A stretch of 54,593 bases of DNA from Stentor coeruleus (taxonomy: Eukaryota > Ciliophora > Heterotrichea > Heterotrichida > Stentoridae), in assembly GCA_001970955.1 (NCBI GenBank), contig MPUH01000434.1:1-54593 (forward strand), read 5' to 3'. The notes under the pieces are model-generated. The model worked only from the letters and a program-made list of their open reading frames with translations. It was not told where the DNA came from and did no database searches. Below are positions 49,534-54,593 of this stretch, in pieces. Each line of letters begins with the position of its first letter. Position 1 is the stretch's first letter. A program made the translations under genes and the position numbers.

Positions 49534-52191
49534 TTAAGCAAATAACTTGGATAACTGGGAGACTTTTTCAGCTGCAAGTTTTTTCTGATTATCCATTTCT
49601 AGTAATAAAGCTCGTATTTCTTGTTCCATTTCTTTGATTTTTTTCCTTTCACTTTGGAGTTCTTGAACCATCAATTCTAAATCCCGTTGCAGTTCAATAT
49701 TTTTAGCTGTTTTTTCTTTCAATTCCTTTTCTTGGGACATTAATTTTGTTGTAAGAGTATCACGAAGATTTTTCAAATCACTGATTATCCCATCCTTAGA
49801 TTCAGTTACTTCTTTTAGTTCCTCATCTTTTTCTTTTTTCATATTGACAATTTCTGATTCGACATATTCAAGAACTTCATTTTTTTCTTGGATTTGTTTT
49901 TGTAGTTGGGTGTTAAGGTCTTTATATTCATTTTTCTTTGAATTAAGATCAAGAATCTGCCCTTCAATGTCGTTAATCATATTTTCAGTTTGAGTTAGTT
50001 TGTTTTTTAGTGTTTCAATTTCGTCATAGGCATCTTGGAGTTTAGTTTCATAGGAATCTTTGTATGAGTTTTTGCTTGATTGATACTGTTCGATTTCCTG
50101 CTCATACTGGTTCAAAAGTGATTTCAACTCCTTTATCGACTCACCCTGATCTTCAATAATCACATTCTTAGTCCCCAAACTTAACTCAAGTTCTTTAACC
50201 TGTTCCTGCAATTCCTCTAATTCATTATTATAATTTCTCTCTGATTTCTCAGCTTTATTTCTAAACCCTTTAATTTTTTCCTCAAAATCCTCAATAACAA
50301 TATTCTTATCCTCTAATTGTCTCTTCAGCCTAGCAACCTCCCTATTTTTAATATGTAAATCATCCTCATGTAAAGCAGCATCTTTTTCTATAATCTCAAT
50401 CCTTGATTTCAAAGCCTCATTTTTCGCTCTAAAACTATTTGCCTCTGATTCCAAATTAATCATTTTTTCTTCATTCTGCTTCCTAATCTGGGTTTTTTCC
50501 GCTATTTCCTTATCCAGCTGAACCTGTAACTGTTTAACCAATTCTGTAAGTTCTGATATAAAATCCTTAGATTTTGCTTCTTTTTCAATAGACAACTTAA
50601 GCATTTCTTTCAAATCAGAATTTTCTCTTGTTATATCAATAAACCTGTTTTCCGTATCACGGTCTTTATCTTTATATTCATTAGTTTGGTTTATGATTTT
50701 CTGCTCAAGTTCCCATATCTTATTCCTAACCTCCTCTTTTTCAGTATAAGCTATCTGCTGAGTACGTTCTTTTTCAGCTAAAGTTAGTCTATGTACTTCT
50801 TCTCTAAGACTTGATATTGTATTTTCTCTTAAATGCACTGCTTCTCTATACTTTGCCGACCAATTTTCATCGAATTTCGCATTCAAGTCCAAAATTTCCA
50901 TGTTTTTCCTTTTCAGCACATCTATTTCTGCACCTTTTTCTTCTAATATCCCTTGAAGATCCTCATATTTTTTCTGCAGTTCCTCATATTTTTGCAATGC
51001 ACTTTGTGAACTTTCTAAAGACCTTGTATGAAGCTGATTTACTAAAGTTTCAAACCTTTTGATTTCAGCTTTTTGTTCATAGTTCTTTTTTTCAAGAAGC
51101 TTTATTTTTTCTTGTTTTTTATACACCTCATCTAAAGCTTGTTGGGACATTCTTTGACTTTCCCCAAGGTCTTTCATAAGATTAGCGATTTGCTGATGAA
51201 TATCTTCATAAGCACGTTCTTTTGTCCCAGTATCAGCAATAACAGTAGCAGTTTTTGATTTTAGGTTATGGATTTTGTTTTCTTTTTTAGAAAGTTTTTT
51301 TCTTAGTCTTCTGCATTCGTTTTCTATATCTTTTCTTTCATATTGCATTGTAGTTAGACTGTCTTCTAGTTTTTTTGTACTTGTTGCCCAATATTCTTCA
51401 CTATGACGATATTTGTATGAGAGTTCTTTATATGCAGTGTATAATTCGTCTAAATCTTGATGTAATTTTGTGTTTTCATCTTTAAGAGCTTTTGTATCTT
51501 CTTTTACTAGACTGTTTTCTTTAGAGTCTTCTTGTATACTTTTAAGCTCTTGTGTTGGTTTTTCTCTTTTAGGGCTATCACGGACACTTTGATTAATTAC
51601 TTTAGGGCTAACAACATCTTTGTTTTGAAGGTTTACAGGCTGGTGGTCTACAAATTTCAGTCCAGGAAGTGCATTAACTACTGTATAATAATAATCTAAC
51701 TGTTTACAGACTGGATTTGTACCTGTTTGTCCTTGAAAAGCGACATCAGTCAAAAATTGACACCCGGTTAAAAACTTAAGTTCACTTGTTAATGATATGT
51801 TATTACCTCTTATATCAAATACTGTAAAATTTGAATATTCAGGACCATAAAGTTGTCTAAGGTTATATATACTTGATATTTTATTAAAACTCAAATTTAG
51901 TTTTTGTAAACTTTTCAATCCAGATAAACAATTTATAACTCTGATATTATTACATGATAAGTTCAAGATGATTAATGATGACATTTTATGTAAACTTTCG
52001 ATTCTTTGGATTGCGTTTGAAGAGAGGTTTAGGTCGATAAGGTTTGTTTGATCTTCAATTCCTTGCATTGAGGTTAGGTTGGCGCAATGAAGCACACGAA
52101 TTTTGGCGAATTGCTTTTCTTGTAAATCTTTAGCTTCGGTAAGACTTGTTATGGTGTCGTTGTAGCAGGAAAACTCTTCAGGGAAGTCCAT
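49534..52191 (-). CDS. LRRCC1: LRRCC1/VFL1-like centriole protein (LRR plus long coiled coil)
   Basis: An 885-residue protein. Residues about 30-195 are SDS22-type leucine-rich repeats (NLIDLNLSSNAIQRIESL, SLIILNLSCNNIRVINCL, SLQKLNLSFNKISSI) with the LRR cap (GTNPVCKQLDYYYTVVNALPGLKFVD). The rest is an almost unbroken coiled coil to the C terminus. LRR order, the NPVC cap and overall build agree with LRRCC1 of animals and VFL1 of Chlamydomonas, proteins of the distal centriole lumen needed to set basal-body orientation and number. In a cell with thousands of basal bodies this role fits. The general coiled-coil part is not diagnostic, so the call rests on the LRR part. No intron. Confidence 0.88.
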   Translation of the reverse strand: MDFPEEFSCYNDTITSLTEAKDLQEKQFAKIRVLHCANLTSMQGIEDQTNLIDLNLSSNAIQRIESLHKMSSLIILNLSCNNIRVINCLSGLKSLQKLNLSFNKISSIYNLRQLYGPEYSNFTVFDIRGNNISLTSELKFLTGCQFLTDVAFQGQTGTNPVCKQLDYYYTVVNALPGLKFVDHQPVNLQNKDVVSPKVINQSVRDSPKREKPTQELKSIQEDSKENSLVKEDTKALKDENTKLHQDLDELYTAYKELSYKYRHSEEYWATSTKKLEDSLTTMQYERKDIENECRRLRKKLSKKENKIHNLKSKTATVIADTGTKERAYEDIHQQIANLMKDLGESQRMSQQALDEVYKKQEKIKLLEKKNYEQKAEIKRFETLVNQLHTRSLESSQSALQKYEELQKKYEDLQGILEEKGAEIDVLKRKNMEILDLNAKFDENWSAKYREAVHLRENTISSLREEVHRLTLAEKERTQQIAYTEKEEVRNKIWELEQKIINQTNEYKDKDRDTENRFIDITRENSDLKEMLKLSIEKEAKSKDFISELTELVKQLQVQLDKEIAEKTQIRKQNEEKMINLESEANSFRAKNEALKSRIEIIEKDAALHEDDLHIKNREVARLKRQLEDKNIVIEDFEEKIKGFRNKAEKSERNYNNELEELQEQVKELELSLGTKNVIIEDQGESIKELKSLLNQYEQEIEQYQSSKNSYKDSYETKLQDAYDEIETLKNKLTQTENMINDIEGQILDLNSKKNEYKDLNTQLQKQIQEKNEVLEYVESEIVNMKKEKDEELKEVTESKDGIISDLKNLRDTLTTKLMSQEKELKEKTAKNIELQRDLELMVQELQSERKKIKEMEQEIRALLLEMDNQKKLAAEKVSQLSKLFA

Positions 52192-52289
52192 TTATTACAT
52201 AAAAATATCCATATCAAACTAAATTCAAATCAAAATACCATAATGATCCTAGTTTTACACCTTATCCAAAGCTCTTTAAACATTTTTAT

Positions 52290-53081
52290 CTAATTTTCTA
52301 TCATATCAACTGCCCGGGTTAAATTTCTTTTTACCTTAGTCGGTAAAAACCAAAAAATACTAAACCTTCCTCCAAACGTTTCTTCTAAATTAGTCCTAAC
52401 TGACCTTTTCTCAATAGGTGTTTTTTTCAACAAATCAATCCCAGAAGTATTATTAATAATACAACTAAGTTGATCATATAACATAACTGTAACAAACAAA
52501 AAGAAAACTCCCCCAACAAATAAAGCAGCCATTCCAAGCAATAAATCCAATGCAGTATCTTCCCTTGGCCTAGTACAAAGTTCAGCTTTTTTATAAGATG
52601 CGCAATAAGAAACACGGATTATAAGCATGATAAAACTATATAAGCATGCTACCATTATATAGAACAAAAACAAAACGAAATGTTTTTGGTTGTAATATCC
52701 AACACAATTATTAACCCAAGGACAATGATGATCCATTTTATCTATACAACGTTCACATACAGAGCAATGATGGACACGATGAGATTTTTCACATCGACAT
52801 CTAAGGCATACTTGTGGAGGTGGTTTATTTATGTCATCTTTAGCTATATGAAAAGTGTTTCTTGGCATAGCTCCAGGATCAGTAATCATACAGATAAAAT
52901 GACTAAGACCACCAAGTAATAACAGGATCATGTAGATGATGATACAGATTGATGGGCTTATATAATTTTCTCTACCAAGAGGTAGAATTGCTACTTTGAT
53001 TACTAGGCTGCTTACAAATGTCATTATGCAGTAAGTCCCAACACAGCATCCGATACCACACGAGTCGTATATAAACCACAT
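52290..53081 (-). CDS. DHHC-type protein S-acyltransferase (palmitoyltransferase)
   Basis: A 263-residue membrane enzyme that transfers palmitate from its own DHHC cysteine to cysteines of target proteins. The zinc-binding cysteine-rich domain runs about 91-141 (CLRCRCEKSHRVHHCSVCERC), and the active site is DHHC at 117-120 followed by PWVNNCVGYYNQKHF. Hydrophobic segments lie at about 15-35, 44-65, 135-160 and 185-205, giving the standard four-helix topology with the active site in the cytosol. The protein is short but complete. Specific targets cannot be told. Two proteins in this window (at 791 and 13540) have N-terminal Gly/Cys sites that such enzymes acylate, but a direct link is not shown. 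Confidence 0.96.
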   Translation of the reverse strand: MWFIYDSCGIGCCVGTYCIMTFVSSLVIKVAILPLGRENYISPSICIIIYMILLLLGGLSHFICMITDPGAMPRNTFHIAKDDINKPPPQVCLRCRCEKSHRVHHCSVCERCIDKMDHHCPWVNNCVGYYNQKHFVLFLFYIMVACLYSFIMLIIRVSYCASYKKAELCTRPREDTALDLLLGMAALFVGGVFFLFVTVMLYDQLSCIINNTSGIDLLKKTPIEKRSVRTNLEETFGGRFSIFWFLPTKVKRNLTRAVDMIEN

Positions 53082-53563
53082 TATATAAGATCAATTTAAC
53101 AATGTAATCATGAATAACATTATCAGATAAAAAATAATTATATTAAGGTATGATATATTGTGTAATTAATTCTTTAGAAAAATATAATTTTCTGGTTTAA
53201 ATATAAGGTTCTAAGTTACTCTTTTATATTTAGTCTTTATTTTAAATCCACTTTTATGTAAAAATCAACTTGATGTTATACATATGTTATATTCTATAAT
53301 CAAATTATAATATAAATCATAACACTTGGACTAAAATTATTATTTTTACAACTAAAGTTTTTTCTATTAAATAAAATATTCTTATATTATCTCTTAAAAG
53401 CCTATAACAAATCTGTTACCCTTTATTGTTGACGAAAAAAATTATTTCTTGTATAACAGTATTTCTTTAAAACTGCCTTAACAACATTTTTCATTATATA
53501 AACAAAGCTTTTATTCCCTATATCCTAAGCATTTTCCTTATACAAATAAAAATATTTTCCCAA
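53082..53563. other. AT-rich divergent intergenic region, nothing recognised
   Basis: About 480 bases between a minus-strand and a plus-strand start. No coding frame or structured RNA seen; should contain both promoters. Confidence 0.5.
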
Positions 53564-53905
53564 ATGCACTTCGAGATTACCAATAAGCTTAATAGGCAAA
53601 ACAAGCGACAAAATTATTCAAATCTTCGTTCGAAGCCTTTTGAGTATATATTTCATAATCCAATCCTCAAGTCAATAAAAAAAAGCAAAATTAGCCCTTT
53701 AAAGCCTATTGTGACACGAGATCTATCACTTAAGATCCTTGATCTTAAACTCCCTGTTATTTCAACTACACCGAAAATGTATACTGGTTATATGAATACT
53801 CCTTTAAGGACTCATTTGGTACATAAAGTCAATTATAGGTCGAAGTCTATAATGCCTGAGATGTATTTAGCTCCAAGTAGTTCTTTAATAAAATTTAATC
53901 ATTAG
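53564..53905 (+). CDS. Small basic hypothetical protein
   Basis: A 113-residue frame with ATG start and TAG stop. It is Lys/Asn/Ser/Pro-rich and basic, with coding-like segments such as PLKPIVTRDLSLKILDLKLP and a Tyr/Met/Pro-rich end (PKMYTGYMNTPLRTHL, PEMYLAPSSS). It is probably disordered. No family recognised. The composition resembles the other short basic proteins of this window (12201 and 38280) rather than random AT-rich sequence. Confidence 0.6.
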   Translation: MHFEITNKLNRQNKRQNYSNLRSKPFEYIFHNPILKSIKKSKISPLKPIVTRDLSLKILDLKLPVISTTPKMYTGYMNTPLRTHLVHKVNYRSKSIMPEMYLAPSSSLIKFNH

Positions 53906-54433
53906 TTAAAATGATGTTTATTTGGATAAGAGATTTTTTATATAAGTTTGTGTAGTGACTGGTTTTGGTTTTGGTTTAGTTTAGTTATTGTGTAAAATTC
54001 ATATAATTTAATGCGAAATTTAAGGTTTGGAGGTAGGATGAGTTTAGGATGATTGATGAATGATTTGTGAGAATTTTTTTATAGACTGTTAGGATATTAA
54101 ATGGCTTTAAGTGTAAATTTTTATTGTGATTTTTTTTATTGTGAAAAAGTTTTGGTGATGAACTTTAGTGGTATGAGTAAAAGGAAATTATTTGTTGTTT
54201 TGATAAAATCTTTATTAAATAAAGATTTTCAGGTATCAGCATTATTTTTTAATGCCCTAATCATAAACTAGTCATTTTCTAGTATTATTCAAAATATGAT
54301 ACTATTATTATGCCTATTCTCACACTCTTAAATAAAAAATATATACAATACTTCTTCCTAATCATAACCTAAAAGCTAAATTCTTCATCAAATTCTCAAA
54401 CACATTTAACAAAAAAAAAACTAATAAAATAGT
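53906..54433. other. AT-rich region between the small gene and the tRNA
   Basis: No protein gene. A run of ten A at 54411-54420 lies just beyond the tRNA 3' end; read on the minus strand it is a T-run that would stop RNA polymerase III. Confidence 0.55.
54411..54420 (-). terminator. RNA polymerase III terminator of the tRNA gene
   Basis: Ten consecutive T on the minus strand, about 13 bases after the tRNA 3' end, the usual Pol III stop signal. Confidence 0.8.
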
Positions 54434-54505
54434 GCGGCTTGTGAGGCTCGAACTCACGACCTCGAGATTATGAGACTCGCGCTCTACCGACTGAGCCAAA
54501 GCCGC
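54434..54505 (-). tRNA. tRNA-Met (CAT), elongator type, intronless
   Basis: A 72-nt cloverleaf on the minus strand. The acceptor stem pairs perfectly over 7 bp (GCGGCTT with AAGCCGC). The anticodon loop is CTCATAA, giving CAT. The A box (TGGCTCAGTCGG) and B box (GTTCGAGCC) match eukaryotic Pol III promoters. The G1-C72 pair is against an initiator, which in eukaryotes has A1-U72. The T-T contact at the base of the anticodon loop also appears in other eukaryotic elongator tRNA-Met. CCA is not encoded. Confidence 0.96.
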
Positions 54506-54593
54506 TACAACATCCTCTCATCCTTCAAATATATTTAACACCCTAAGTCATAAAAACATATAAAATCCAAAACCCTAATTCTAATATAAAAAG
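54506..54593. other. Window end, AT-rich
   Basis: Upstream side of the tRNA gene, no feature seen. Confidence 0.4.

Noticed and set aside
53906..54433. Possible second tRNA or small RNA next to tRNA-Met
   Set aside because: No A/B box pair or cloverleaf pairing seen in this AT-rich stretch.
1..54593. CRISPR arrays, insertion sequences, viral genes or bacterial operons
   Set aside because: Looked for on both strands; the genome is eukaryotic, the only repeats are coding repeats, local duplications and contig overlaps, and no transposase or integrase is present.

Overview
The window looks like protist macronuclear DNA, most probably a heterotrich ciliate close to Stentor. It is very AT-rich and gene-dense. 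The standard genetic code fits: TAA, TAG and one TGA all end reading frames, and a 3586-codon frame contains no reassigned stop. Two genes, ALG8 and a NudE-like gene, need exactly 15-nt GT...AG introns to be read correctly, and introns this small are a heterotrich hallmark. The species assignment is inference.

Layout. 1-4 kb (+): an acylated PH/TH1-like protein and a secreted GH1 beta-glucosidase. 4-7.5 kb (-): a long coiled-coil protein. 8.9-10.7 kb (+): a NudE-like protein and a histidine-phosphotransfer protein ending in a CaaX-like box. 12-16.5 kb (-): a small basic protein, a DJ-1/YajL protein, a CDPK-like pseudokinase and the SAR1 GTPase. 17.7-22.6 kb (-): three tandem paralogues of disordered basic proteins that share a short W-I-N-I-E...G-K-T-S-D-F-V motif I do not recognise, with a decayed partial copy. 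23-35.3 kb (-): a B-box/LRR protein and a giant multi-EF-hand protein. 35.6-37.1 kb (+): ALG8. 37.2-45.5 kb: three hypothetical or cytoskeletal genes, including an IQ/DUF4378-like protein, and a CAP-domain protein fused to eight EF-hands. 45.7-53.1 kb (-): a coiled-coil zinc-cluster protein, a secreted Cys-containing protein, an LRRCC1/VFL1-like centriole protein and a DHHC palmitoyltransferase. 53.6-54.5 kb: a small hypothetical gene (+) and an elongator tRNA-Met (-).

The gene set joins ordinary housekeeping functions (N-glycan assembly, COPII traffic, palmitoylation) with cytoskeletal, centriolar and calcium-responsive proteins, as expected for a large contractile ciliated cell. I see no operons, viral genes or transposons. 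Several 67-72-nt direct duplications, three of them separated by a single N, look like unmerged contig overlaps. Two of the affected genes (ALG8 and the first paralogue) become continuous when one copy is ignored. The most novel items are the three-member motif family, the CAP/EF-hand fusion, the giant EF-hand protein with HWA super-repeats, and the CDPK pseudokinase.
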